Assembly (NCBI GenBank): GCA_900466005.1
Contig: UEGQ01000025.1
Location: forward strand, 42,058 to 106,057
DNA length: 64,000 nt
Direction of reading: 5' to 3'
Source: Hyphomicrobiales bacterium
Lineage (GTDB): Bacteria > Pseudomonadota > Alphaproteobacteria > Rhizobiales > Rhizobiaceae
Shown here: piece by piece, positions 51,578 through 60,434 of the stretch
Numbering within the stretch: the first letter of the stretch is position 1
Layout of the letters: every line of letters starts with the position of its first letter
Position numbers and translations under genes: made by a program
The notes under the pieces: model-generated
The model's input: only the letters and a program-made list of their open reading frames with translations
Told to the model about the DNA's origin: nothing
The model's database searches: none

Positions 51578-52840
51578 CTATTTCTGTTCCAGGATCTGAC
51601 GCAGCCGTATTCGTGCCTCCTCTACCGATATGCTCTCGTCGTTGAAAAAGTCTGCGAGCACGCTGATCCAGCCTTCCGACATTTGCGATGGCATGGCCAT
51701 GGACTGGGCGCTGACAACCTTGTTCTGTTCGGAGATCATCCGGAGTCCGAGCTTGCCGCAGCGATCCAGACCTTCCGGATTCACGTCCATGCGTACCGGA
51801 AGCGAACCCTTCAGCTTGCTGAACTCCAACTGGTTGAGGGGATCGAGCACCATCTTTGCAAAGGCATACTGCGCCGCGGTGGTCTCCTCTCGATTGGTCA
51901 GGGGGAAGGCGAAAGCGTCGATGACCATGAAATAGGCGATGGATGTACCGGGCGCCAGCTTGCAATCGAAGTCGGCCTCGGCATCGTACCCGCGTGCGTA
52001 CAATTCTCCCTTCGCCCAGTCTCCCATGAACTGCATGCCGGCCTCGCCGCTGCCGACCATGTCCGATGCGTCGGCCCACGTCTTGCTCTTGCGAGTCTCT
52101 TCGGGCTCGACATGCTGCGAGATGCGGCGAAGCATCTGTAACGCTTCCGTCAAGCCGGGCTCGTCCATGACCGCGGTATCGCCGCGCAGAACCCTTGCAT
52201 ATCCGTCCGAACCCAGCGCGTAATACACGAGATTGTTGAAGATCAGGGAGACTTCCCAGGATCCGCCGCCAATCGCGATCGGAAGTATGCCCTGCGCCTT
52301 CAGCTTGTCGGCGGCCGCAAACACGTCGTCCCAGGTCTCGGGCGCGGCGATGCCGGCTTTGGCGAAAGCCTTGCGGCTGGTCCAGAGCCAGTTTTCCGCA
52401 TGAATGTTGGTCGGCGCGAAGTAGACGTGATTCCTGTAGGAAATTCGCTCGATCACGGATTTGGGAAGGACGGCGCGCCAGTTCTCCTCTTCCGCAATCC
52501 TGTCGATCGAGAGTGCGATGCCCATTTCCGGCAGTTCGCGCGAGCCCTCGTTTGCATTCCACTGCATGACGGCGGGAGGGTAGCTCGAAGAGATGCGTTC
52601 GGCGACGACGCGTTGCACCGCGACCTTGTTTTCGGCAGGAAGGTCGATCCACTCGTGGCCGTCCTTGCGCCAGGCCGTGCGAAAGACGTCGAGCGCCTTG
52701 CCCTCGCTCTGCGATATCCAGAAATGCACGACGTCGATCGTCATCGGGTCGGCCTTGGCGGTCTGCGCCGGCCACGCGGCGCCGGCGAGGAGGGCCAGGG
52801 AAAGAGTGGCCTTTCGCATCGTGTTGGGTAGCTTCATCAT
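51578..52840 (-). CDS. Orphan sugar-type ABC substrate-binding protein
   Basis: A 420-residue family-1 extracellular binding protein (UgpB/COG1653 type). Signal peptide ATLSLALLAGAAWPAQTAKA. Landmarks: DVVHFWISQSEGKALDVFRT, VHWNANEG-like VMQWNANEGSRELPEMGIAL, TWDDVFAAADKLKAQGILPI and GSGEAGMQFMGDWAKGELYA. Such proteins bind sugars, but no permease or ATPase gene is next to it. It lies between two GGDEF-EAL genes in the same orientation, so it may serve as a periplasmic sensor subunit rather than for transport. Two ATGs at 52840 and 52837; GAGGGAACC precedes them. Confidence 0.88.
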   Translation of the reverse strand: MMKLPNTMRKATLSLALLAGAAWPAQTAKADPMTIDVVHFWISQSEGKALDVFRTAWRKDGHEWIDLPAENKVAVQRVVAERISSSYPPAVMQWNANEGSRELPEMGIALSIDRIAEEENWRAVLPKSVIERISYRNHVYFAPTNIHAENWLWTSRKAFAKAGIAAPETWDDVFAAADKLKAQGILPIAIGGGSWEVSLIFNNLVYYALGSDGYARVLRGDTAVMDEPGLTEALQMLRRISQHVEPEETRKSKTWADASDMVGSGEAGMQFMGDWAKGELYARGYDAEADFDCKLAPGTSIAYFMVIDAFAFPLTNREETTAAQYAFAKMVLDPLNQLEFSKLKGSLPVRMDVNPEGLDRCGKLGLRMISEQNKVVSAQSMAMPSQMSEGWISVLADFFNDESISVEEARIRLRQILEQK

Positions 52841-52889
52841 GTATCTTTCGGTTCCCTCGTGTGTTGTGTTTGCCTGAACGGCCGCGCCT

Positions 52890-54947
52890 TCAGCGCCGGG
52901 CTTCTCGCCGCAGCGGAACACGCGTGATGAACGTTTCGAGATAGGAAGTCGCCTCGTTGACGGGCATCGGTTTGGCGAACAGATAGCCCTGTGCGACGGA
53001 GCACCCATGTGCAGCGAGGAAGGTACGCTGCTCTTCGGTTTCCACGCCCTCGGCGACGCAGTTCTTGCCGAGGCTACGGGAAAGATCGAGCATGGAACGG
53101 GTGATCTGCTCCGAACGCGGGTCGTGACCGATGCCGGAGACAAAACTGCGGTCTATCTTCATCTCGTCGAACGGGAAGTCGCGCAGATGCAGGAGCGAGG
53201 CAAAGCCTGTGCCGAAGTCGTCGAGCGAGACCGATGCGCCGTGCTCGCGGAAGCGATCGGCGGACCTGTAGATCCGGTCCGAACCCTGGTCGAAGAAGAC
53301 GTTCTCGGTGACTTCGACGGTAAGGTCGCTCCAGCGGATGCCGTTAGCCTGAATGGCGTCGGCAAACATCTGGAACCCGTCGTCGCAGACGAGCAGCGAT
53401 TCCGGCAGGTTGATCGCGACCGGTCCCGGTGCGATCCCCGCGTCCTTCCACTTGCGGATGTCCTTGCAGGCGGCGTCGATCACCGCCCTCGTCATCTGGC
53501 GCATGATGCCGGCCCCTTCCACGAGAGGCAGGAATTGTATCGGAGGCAACAAACCGCGCTGGGGGTGTTGCCATCGAACGACCGCCTCGAAGCCGAGCGG
53601 CGTCCCGGACACGAGATCCACTTTCGGCTGGTAGTGCACCACGAACTCGCCGCGCTCCGGCGCTGTCACGAGTTCAAGCATGAGCTGATTCTGCTTCATC
53701 CTCTCCGCCCAGGATGCCTCGTCGAAGATGACGGCCTTGCCGCGCAGGCCCTTCGATGCGTAAAGGGCAATGTCGGCGATGCGGATCAGATCCTGCTTGC
53801 TCGCCGCATGCACCGGGGCGATTGCCCCGCCGATGCTGGCTGAGACGTGCACCAAATGCCCGTCGACCGAGACGTCGGCACGAATTCCTTCAAGGATTCT
53901 CGCCGCGATGCCCTGAAGGACGACGGGGTCGGTGATGCCGTGTACCAGGATGGCAAATTCGTCGCCGCCGAGGCGCGCAGCGACGTCCTGCGCGCGGACC
54001 GCTCCCCTTATGGCCTTCGCGACGTGGCAGAGGACGGCGTCGCCGGCCGGGTGCCCATAGCTGTCGTTGATGTCCTTGAAGCGGTCGAGATCAAGCAGCA
54101 GCAGGGAGAAGCCGCCGCCGTTTGCCGGCAGGAGGGCAAGCGTTTCTTCCAGCTCCTGGTGGAAAGCCGCGCGATTGTTCAATCCGGTCAGTGCATCCGT
54201 ATGTGCCTGTTGTGCGAGTTGCGCTTCGTATTCCTTCGATTGCCCGTGCTCCTGTTTCAGTTTCTTCAGCAGCGGCTTGAAGAGGAAGAAGCTCGCAAAA
54301 AGGAGGGTGGCTTCGAGGAGCAGCGCCAGAAGCGTATAGAGCGTGGCCGCATTGTTGATGCTGATGTCGCTCCGATCGTGCACTCTCGAAATCAGATCAC
54401 CGAACTGCTGCATGAGTGCACCGTCCGACGAAGTCGCGAAATCGATCGGTCCCCAGAAGCTGTAGCGCAGCCTGCGCTCTTTGCTTGACGTGCCTGTCAC
54501 CCGTTCGGCACGAGACAGAAAGTCCTCGAGGCGCTCGTTGAGCTCCTCGCGGAGCCTCTCGTACTCTGTGTCCCGCGGCCGCAGCCGTTCGAGAGCGTTG
54601 TCGCCGAGAGCCTGATTGAGCTGCCGAAGCTTCCCGCCGAGCGCCCTGATATGGGCGATGTTGCGCCGGATCTCCTTGATCATCGGCTGCATGAGGCTGT
54701 CCGGCAGATCCCGGTCGCCGGATGCCCGCATCAACGCCCGCGTCTGATTGGCGAGCTGCTGAAAGCTGATGAACTGGCTGCTCGTCGCGAAGCTGACGCT
54801 TTGCTGCAGCGCATGGCGATCGAGAGCGACCTTGACGGTGACATAGCCTGCGCCGATGAGGAGCGTCATGACGATGGCCGCATTCATGTAAAGTCGTGCG
54901 ATCGAACTGATATAGCGTTCAACCGAGAGCGACGGTGCCCTGGTCAT
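52890..54947 (-). CDS. Membrane GGDEF-EAL protein (EAV variant)
   Basis: A 685-residue protein. TM1 lies near residues 22-41 and TM2 near 200-223, flanking an all-helical periplasmic domain of about 155 residues like a four-helix bundle sensor. The cyclase domain has GGDEF at 327-331 (RLGGDEFAI) with an I-site RAQD at 318-321. The EAL domain has EAV instead of EAL (454-456 in LGFEAVVRW), but DDFGTGFASL and AEGVET are kept, so phosphodiesterase activity is uncertain. The ATG at 54947 starts the three-gene group with the binding protein 49 bases downstream. Confidence 0.92.
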   Translation of the reverse strand: MTRAPSLSVERYISSIARLYMNAAIVMTLLIGAGYVTVKVALDRHALQQSVSFATSSQFISFQQLANQTRALMRASGDRDLPDSLMQPMIKEIRRNIAHIRALGGKLRQLNQALGDNALERLRPRDTEYERLREELNERLEDFLSRAERVTGTSSKERRLRYSFWGPIDFATSSDGALMQQFGDLISRVHDRSDISINNAATLYTLLALLLEATLLFASFFLFKPLLKKLKQEHGQSKEYEAQLAQQAHTDALTGLNNRAAFHQELEETLALLPANGGGFSLLLLDLDRFKDINDSYGHPAGDAVLCHVAKAIRGAVRAQDVAARLGGDEFAILVHGITDPVVLQGIAARILEGIRADVSVDGHLVHVSASIGGAIAPVHAASKQDLIRIADIALYASKGLRGKAVIFDEASWAERMKQNQLMLELVTAPERGEFVVHYQPKVDLVSGTPLGFEAVVRWQHPQRGLLPPIQFLPLVEGAGIMRQMTRAVIDAACKDIRKWKDAGIAPGPVAINLPESLLVCDDGFQMFADAIQANGIRWSDLTVEVTENVFFDQGSDRIYRSADRFREHGASVSLDDFGTGFASLLHLRDFPFDEMKIDRSFVSGIGHDPRSEQITRSMLDLSRSLGKNCVAEGVETEEQRTFLAAHGCSVAQGYLFAKPMPVNEATSYLETFITRVPLRREARR

Positions 54948-55280
54948 TCCAAGAAAATTCCTCTTCCCGCGCCTGAGACGATCAGGAGCCCTGGATAAAA
55001 TCCGACGTTTTCTAACAGAATAAAAAGTTCAATTATTTCGTATTTTCTAAAGTCATGTAATTCGCCAATTCTACGGGCGATCTACTTAAGACATACTAAA
55101 AGCTGACGAGAGAACTCGAACAGTGGGCGCTTGGCCCGGCCGCATGCGCTTTGCGGCGGATATGGGGAGACGCGCGGCGGCACTCCTTCGCGCCCGATGT
55201 CACGGCGCGAAAAAAGAGGGCCGCGGTTCGCGCGGCCCTGCAAGACGATCAGATTTCCGAGGGACAGGAAGCGTTGACGA
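54948..55280. promoter_or_regulatory. Intergenic region between the GGDEF-EAL gene and preA
   Basis: About 330 bases. The part 54990-55090 is strongly AT-rich (for instance GAATAAAAAGTTCAATTATT) and probably holds the promoter of the GGDEF-EAL/binding-protein group. The right part carries the preA terminator (55210-55239). No gene is seen. Confidence 0.5.
55210..55239 (-). terminator. Rho-independent terminator after preA
   Basis: On the minus strand: AGGGCCGCG, loop CGAAC, CGCGGCCCT, then CTTTTTTCGC. A perfect 9-base stem 42 bases after the preA stop. Confidence 0.9.
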
Positions 55281-56594
55281 TTATTCCGCCGCCTGCACCG
55301 CCATCGGGTTGTTCGGATGGGTCGTCCAGTTGGCGTAGTTCGGATCGACGGGCTTGCCGGTGCGCTGGTCGATTGTGCCGGGCTCGAGGCCGACCATGGT
55401 GATGCAGTCCTCGACCGGACAGACGTTGACGCAGAGATTGCAGCCGACGCATTCCTCTTCCTTGACTTCGAAGTGGCGAACGCCGTTGACAAGGTTCGTG
55501 ATCGCCTGGTGCGAGGTGTCCTCGCAGGCGATGTGACAGCGGCCGCACTTGATGCAGGCGTCCTGATCGATATGCGCCTTGGCGATGTAGTTGAGGTTCA
55601 GGTATTTCCAGTCAGTGACGTTCGGCACCGCACGGCCGCAGATGTCGTCGAGGGTCCGATGTCCCTTGGCGTCCATCCAGTCGGAGAGCCCGGTGATCAT
55701 CTCCTGCACGATCTTGAAGCCGTAGGTCATCGCCGCGGTGCAGACCTGCACATTGCCGGCGCCGAGCGCCAGGAATTCCGCCGCGTCGCGCCAGGTGGTG
55801 ACGCCGCCGATGCCGGAGATCGGCAGGCCGTAGGTCTCCGGATCGCGGGCGATCTCGGCGACCATGTTGAGCGCGATCGGCTTGACCGCCGGGCCGCAAT
55901 AGCCGCCATGGGTGCCCTTGCCGCCGACGGTCGGGTTGGGGGAAAAATTGTCGAGGTCGACGGAGACGATCGAATTGATCGTGTTGATCAGCGACACGGC
56001 GTCGGTGCCGCCGGCCTTGGCCGCGCGGGCGGGCTTGCGGATATCGGTGATGTTCGGCGTCAGCTTGGTGATGACCGGCATGCGGGTGTACTGCTTGCAC
56101 CAGCGCACCACCATCTCGATGTATTCCGGTACCTGGCCGACCGCGGCGCCCATACCGCGCTCGGACATGCCGTGCGGACAGCCGAAGTTGAGCTCGATGC
56201 CGTCCGCGCCGGTTTCCTCGACGAGCGGCAGGATCGCCTTCCACTCCTCCTCGACGCACGGGACCATGATCGAGGCGATGAGCGCGCGGTCCGGCCAGTT
56301 CTTCTTGACCATCTTCATCTCCTGCAGGTTCACCTGCAGCGGACGGTCGGTGATGAGCTCGATGTTGTTGAGCCCGAGAAGCCGGCGATCGGCACCCCAG
56401 ATCGCGCCGTAGCGCGGGCCGTTGACGTTGACGACCGGCGGCCCTTCCGAGCCCAGCGTCTTCCAGACGACGCCGCCCCAGCCGGCCTTGAAGGCGCGCT
56501 CGACGTTGTAGGCCTTGTCGGTCGGCGGTGCGGAAGCCAGCCAGAACGGGTTCGGAGACTTGATGCCGACGAAATTGTTGCGAAGATCAGCCAT
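55281..56594 (-). CDS. preA: NAD-dependent dihydropyrimidine dehydrogenase subunit PreA
   Basis: A 437-residue FMN-binding TIM-barrel subunit. Residues 1-330 resemble dihydroorotate dehydrogenase (FWLASAPPTDKAYNVERAFK; GIELNFGCPHGMSERGMGAA, containing the catalytic Cys; ISGIGGVTTWRDAAEFLALG). The C-terminus has two [4Fe-4S] motifs (CIKCGRCHIACEDTSHQAI and CVGCNLCVNVCPVEDCITM). With PreT it reduces uracil and thymine to their dihydro forms. It follows preT by 18 bases. Confidence 0.96.
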   Translation of the reverse strand: MADLRNNFVGIKSPNPFWLASAPPTDKAYNVERAFKAGWGGVVWKTLGSEGPPVVNVNGPRYGAIWGADRRLLGLNNIELITDRPLQVNLQEMKMVKKNWPDRALIASIMVPCVEEEWKAILPLVEETGADGIELNFGCPHGMSERGMGAAVGQVPEYIEMVVRWCKQYTRMPVITKLTPNITDIRKPARAAKAGGTDAVSLINTINSIVSVDLDNFSPNPTVGGKGTHGGYCGPAVKPIALNMVAEIARDPETYGLPISGIGGVTTWRDAAEFLALGAGNVQVCTAAMTYGFKIVQEMITGLSDWMDAKGHRTLDDICGRAVPNVTDWKYLNLNYIAKAHIDQDACIKCGRCHIACEDTSHQAITNLVNGVRHFEVKEEECVGCNLCVNVCPVEDCITMVGLEPGTIDQRTGKPVDPNYANWTTHPNNPMAVQAAE

Positions 56595-56612
56595 GATATC
56601 TCTCCCGATCCT

Positions 56613-57974
56613 TTAAGCGACAGCAGTGACGCCCGCCGCCGCAGCGGCGAGAGACCGGTTGATGCTTTCGGCCGCGTCGCGGCCCATGGCGACGGCGGAA
56701 ACCGTCAGGTCCTTGCCGCCGGTCGCGCAGTCGCCGCCGGCCCAGACGCCCGGAACGGAGGTGCGGCCCTCGCCGTCGACGGCGATCTTGCCGGCCTGAA
56801 GTTGCAACTGATCGATGCCGAGGAGATCGAGCTTCTGGCCGATCGCCACCAGAACCTGGTCGGCCTTGATCTCGACGGTGTGGCCGGTGCCCTTCATCAT
56901 GCCGTTTTCGACGTGGGTGTACTCGAAGGTGATGGCGGAGACGTGCCCGTGGTGATGGGCGACCTCCTTCGGCTGCAGCCAGTGGCGGATGGCGACGCCC
57001 TTCGAAGCGGCGAGATCCTGCTCGAACTCCGAGGCGTTCATGTGCTCCTTGCCGCGGCGGTAGCAGATCGTGACGTTCTCGGCGCCGAGCGCCTTGGCCT
57101 GCACGCCGGCATCGATCGCGGTCATGCCGCCGCCGATCACGACCACGTCGCGGCCGACGGGGATATCGGCCTTGTTCGTCGCTTCGCGCAGGTTGGAGAT
57201 GAACTCCACTGCGTCCGCCACGCCGTTGATGTCGGCGCCCGGAATGCCGAGCATGTTGACGTTGCCGAGACCGGTGCCGAGGAAGACGGCGTCGTACTTC
57301 GCCTGGAGATCGGCCAGCGTGAAGTCGCGGCCGAGCATCTCGCCGTTGATGACGTCGATATTGCCAATGGAGAGCACGTAATCGACTTCCGCCTGGGCGA
57401 AGTCGTTGGTCGCCTTGTAGGCGGCGATGCCGTATTCGTTGAGGCCGCCCGCCTTCTCGCGATGGTCGTAGACGGTCACGCGGTGGCCGCGCATCGCAAG
57501 CCGGTGGGCGCAGGCGAGGCCTGCCGGTCCGGCGCCGATGACCGCGACGCTTTTTCCGGTTGTCGCGGCAGGCTTGTAGAACTGGCGGCCCTCATCGATC
57601 GCGAGATCGGTCGCGTAGCGCTGCAGCCGGCCGATCTCGACCGGGCGCTCCTCGGCCGTATTACGCACGCAGGCCTCTTCGCAGAGCGTTTCGGTGGGAC
57701 AGACGCGGGCGCACATGCCGCCGAGGATGTTCTGGTCGAAGATCGTCTTCGCCGCTCCGGTCGCATTGCCGGTCGCGATCTGGCGTATGAACATCGGGAT
57801 GTCGATGGCGGTGGGACAGGCCGTCATGCACGGCGCGTCGTGACAGAAATAGCACCGGTCGGACGCAACCAGTGCTTCATGGTCGCCGAGGCGCGGGTGC
57901 AGGTCGGAGAAATTCTTCGCATATTCGGCAGCGTCGAGCCGCCCGGCCTTCAGGCCCGGTTCCAGTCTTCGCAT
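56613..57974 (-). CDS. preT: NAD-dependent dihydropyrimidine dehydrogenase subunit PreT
   Basis: A 453-residue FAD/Fe-S subunit. The N-terminus has cysteines for two [4Fe-4S] clusters (CYFCHDAPCMTACPTAIDIP and GGMCARVCPTETLCEEACVR). The FAD site is VAVIGAGPAGLACAHRLAMR and the NAD(P)H site VVVIGGGMTAIDAGVQAKAL. It passes electrons to PreA. It is the first gene of the preTA operon; a RutR-like sequence lies 57-72 bases upstream. Confidence 0.95.
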   Translation of the reverse strand: MRRLEPGLKAGRLDAAEYAKNFSDLHPRLGDHEALVASDRCYFCHDAPCMTACPTAIDIPMFIRQIATGNATGAAKTIFDQNILGGMCARVCPTETLCEEACVRNTAEERPVEIGRLQRYATDLAIDEGRQFYKPAATTGKSVAVIGAGPAGLACAHRLAMRGHRVTVYDHREKAGGLNEYGIAAYKATNDFAQAEVDYVLSIGNIDVINGEMLGRDFTLADLQAKYDAVFLGTGLGNVNMLGIPGADINGVADAVEFISNLREATNKADIPVGRDVVVIGGGMTAIDAGVQAKALGAENVTICYRRGKEHMNASEFEQDLAASKGVAIRHWLQPKEVAHHHGHVSAITFEYTHVENGMMKGTGHTVEIKADQVLVAIGQKLDLLGIDQLQLQAGKIAVDGEGRTSVPGVWAGGDCATGGKDLTVSAVAMGRDAAESINRSLAAAAAGVTAVA

Positions 57975-58030
57975 CGCAGTTCCCTCTTTTTTATGGCGCG
58001 ATTGCCATGACGGTAACCCAAGATAAAAAA

Positions 58031-58046
58031 TTTATCAAACGGTAAA
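58031..58046 (-). promoter_or_regulatory. RutR-like operator upstream of preT
   Basis: TTTATCAAACGGTAAA matches the site at 46030-46045 at 11 of 16 bases, including the TT-x-A and GGTAAA ends, and the E. coli RutR consensus at 10 of 14 informative positions. It lies 57-72 bases upstream of the preT start codon, in an AT-rich promoter-like stretch. Confidence 0.5.
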
Positions 58047-58090
58047 ATTTCTTCACGGGAGTCTCGTGCAATGCCGGCGACGCAAGGGTT

Positions 58091-58972
58091 TCAGCCGCCG
58101 AGGAGGGCGCGTTCGCGGTCCCGATAGCGGGCGGGGGAGAGGCCCGCATGACGGGAGAAGAATCGGCTGAAATAGGCCTGATCCTCGAAGCCCAAACCGT
58201 CCGCCACCTGCTGGATCGTGATGCCGGCGAAGACGAGGTCGCGCTTGGCTTCGGAGATGATGCGTTCGGCGATGAGACGGCTCACCGGCTTTCCGGCGAT
58301 TGCGCGCGCGATACGGTTGAGGTGGGTGACCGAAACGCCGAGTTCGCGTGCATAGAACGTCACGGGACGGTGTGAGCGAAAGCCATCGTTGATGAGTGCG
58401 TTCAGTTGTTCGAAGCGCACCTGATCCCGGCCGGCCTCGACCGCTTCGGTTGCTCCGCCCATCCGGAAGACGAGGAGAAGCACCGAGACGAGCATCGCCT
58501 CCAGAAGCGGCGAGGGGCTGTTGCCCGCCTGCGTGATCTCGCCTTCGATGCGGTTCAGGGTTTCCCCGATGTAGGGCGTATCCGGATGATCCGCCGGCAT
58601 CTGCGTCAGGCGAGGGTGGGACAGCCATTCCGCGATCCCCTTGTGTGCCGGCAGCCGGGCGGGAAGCCGTTTCGACATCAGGGTGATGACTGCGCCGTCC
58701 ACGTCGGTCGAGAAGCGAAAGCCGTGCTCATGCCGCTCCGGCACGACGATCGCCGCCGGCGCCGTGAAGGCGTGCCATTCGCCTCCGATCAGTGCCTCGC
58801 CCTTGCCGTGGCGGATGTGCAAAATTTGAAAGAGGCATGCGTGGCGGTGCCGCTTGATCTCCCAGCCGTGAAGGCGGCTCCGGCTGGCGATTGATTCCGC
58901 ATGAACCCAGAATTCCGGGATTTCGGCGATGTCTTCGCCGTAGAGGGCATAGGCCGGAACGCGCGTATTCAT
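58091..58972 (-). CDS. pobR: AraC-family regulator, PobR-like
   Basis: A 293-residue AraC/XylS protein. The N-terminal cupin-like ligand domain contains HRHACLFQILHIRHGKGEAL and PAAIVVPERHEHGFRFSTDV. The C-terminal double HTH shows ELGVSVTHLNRIARAIAGKP and IQQVADGLGFEDQAYFSRFF. It is divergent from pobA with a 108-base intergenic region, the layout of PobR, which activates pobA in response to 4-hydroxybenzoate. The ATG at 58972 begins MNTRVPAYALYGEDIAEIPE. Confidence 0.88.
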   Translation of the reverse strand: MNTRVPAYALYGEDIAEIPEFWVHAESIASRSRLHGWEIKRHRHACLFQILHIRHGKGEALIGGEWHAFTAPAAIVVPERHEHGFRFSTDVDGAVITLMSKRLPARLPAHKGIAEWLSHPRLTQMPADHPDTPYIGETLNRIEGEITQAGNSPSPLLEAMLVSVLLLVFRMGGATEAVEAGRDQVRFEQLNALINDGFRSHRPVTFYARELGVSVTHLNRIARAIAGKPVSRLIAERIISEAKRDLVFAGITIQQVADGLGFEDQAYFSRFFSRHAGLSPARYRDRERALLGG

Positions 58973-59080
58973 TCTTGGTCGCCGGTGTGATGTTCGAAAC
59001 GTCCAAGTATTTGCCGGAATTTTCCATTGTGGGCAAGCGGCGCGCGCTTATCATTTGGCAAGAAGTCAGGGAGGATTTCC

Positions 59081-60250
59081 ATGCGCACTCAAGTCGTCAT
59101 CGTCGGCTCCGGTCCGTCCGGGCTGCTGCTCGGCCAATTGCTCGCCAATGCGGGCATAGACAATATCATCCTCGACCGCGTCGACCGCGATTACATTCTC
59201 GGACGTATCCGTGCCGGGGTGCTGGAGGTCGGCGCCGTCGACCTGCTCGACCGTGCCGGCTGCGGCGAGCGAATGCACAAGGAAGGTCTCGTGCACGACG
59301 GCTTCGAGCTTTCCTTCGCCGGACGCCGTCACCGCATTCATCTGAAGGGCCTGACCGGTACGTCGGTCATGGTCTACGGCCAGACGGAACTCACCCGCGA
59401 TCTGATGGACCATCGCGCCGCGACCGGCGGAACGACGATCTACAATGCCGCCAACGTCACGCCGCACGATTTCGGCGGTGCTTCGCCTTATGTCACCTAC
59501 GAGCAGGACGGGGTCACGCACCGTATCGACTGCGACTACATCGCCGGCTGCGACGGCTTTCACGGGGTCTGCCGCGCATCGGTCGAAGGAAAGGGCCTCC
59601 ACACCTTCGAGAAGGTTTATCCCTTCGGCTGGCTCGGCCTTCTCGCCGACGTTCCGCCCGTCCATCACGAACTTATCTACGCCAATCACGCACGCGGTTT
59701 TGCTCTGTGTTCACAGCGCTCCCATACGCGCAGCCGCTACTATGTGCAGGTGCCGTTGACGGACAGGGTGGAGGACTGGTCGGACGATGCCTTCTGGGAC
59801 GAGATCCGCCGGCGGCTGCCGCAGGACGTGGCCGAAGCGATGGTGACCGGGCCGTCGATCGAAAAATCGATCGCGCCGCTGCGGTCCTTCGTGGCCGAGC
59901 CCCTGCGGTTCGGCCGGCTCTTCCTCGTCGGCGACGCCGGCCACATCGTGCCGCCGACCGGCGCCAAGGGCCTCAACCTCGCCGCCTCCGACGTTCATTA
60001 CCTTTTCGAGGGGCTTCGGGAATATTATGCTGACAGGAAAGTCGCCGGGCTCGACGCCTATTCCGGCCGGGCACTGTCGCGCATCTGGAAGGCGGAGCGT
60101 TTCTCCTGGTCGATGACCATGCTGCTCCATCGCTTTCCCGACGACGGCGACTTCGGCAGCAGGGTGCAGGAGGCGGAGCTCGACTATCTCTCCTCCTCGC
60201 AGGCCGCACAGACCGCGATGGCGGAGAACTATGTCGGCCTTCCCTACTGA
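59081..60250 (+). CDS. pobA: 4-hydroxybenzoate 3-monooxygenase PobA
   Basis: A 389-residue flavoprotein hydroxylase. The dinucleotide fold is VVIVGSGPSGLLLGQLLANA, the shared FAD/NADPH motif is DYIAGCDGFHGVCRASV, and the second FAD motif is FLVGDAGHIVPPTGAKGLNL. Arg and Tyr residues in the active-site segment HTRSRYYVQVPL fit PobA. It converts 4-hydroxybenzoate to protocatechuate using NADPH and O2. GGGAGGATTTCC precedes the ATG; the frame upstream has no homology. A terminator follows. The protocatechuate pathway genes are not in the window. Confidence 0.95.
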   Translation: MRTQVVIVGSGPSGLLLGQLLANAGIDNIILDRVDRDYILGRIRAGVLEVGAVDLLDRAGCGERMHKEGLVHDGFELSFAGRRHRIHLKGLTGTSVMVYGQTELTRDLMDHRAATGGTTIYNAANVTPHDFGGASPYVTYEQDGVTHRIDCDYIAGCDGFHGVCRASVEGKGLHTFEKVYPFGWLGLLADVPPVHHELIYANHARGFALCSQRSHTRSRYYVQVPLTDRVEDWSDDAFWDEIRRRLPQDVAEAMVTGPSIEKSIAPLRSFVAEPLRFGRLFLVGDAGHIVPPTGAKGLNLAASDVHYLFEGLREYYADRKVAGLDAYSGRALSRIWKAERFSWSMTMLLHRFPDDGDFGSRVQEAELDYLSSSQAAQTAMAENYVGLPY

Positions 60251-60276
60251 GGTCACGAACTGACGGACAGGGTGCA

Positions 60277-60298
60277 GCGGCGGGGGAAACCCCGCCGC
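60277..60298 (+). terminator. Rho-independent terminator after pobA
   Basis: GCGGCGGGG (60277-60285), loop GAAA, CCCCGCCGC (60290-60298), followed by CTTCGCTTTCGG. A perfect 9-base stem 27 bases after the stop. Confidence 0.85.
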
Positions 60299-60434
60299 CT
60301 TCGCTTTCGGAATAAAGATGAGGATAAATCTCAAGTTTAATCTTTACTGTGAAACTCATGTTTTGTAGGTTGCGTGCCGCAGCGGCCGAATTCCCGTCGC
60401 TGCCGGGGCAAAGGCAACCGACAGAAGGTGGAGC

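Noticed and set aside
55317..58010. An 897-codon plus-strand open frame opposite preA and preT
   Set aside because: It runs across two well-conserved minus-strand genes and their spacer, and its product is an Asp/Arg/Gly-rich string without domains.
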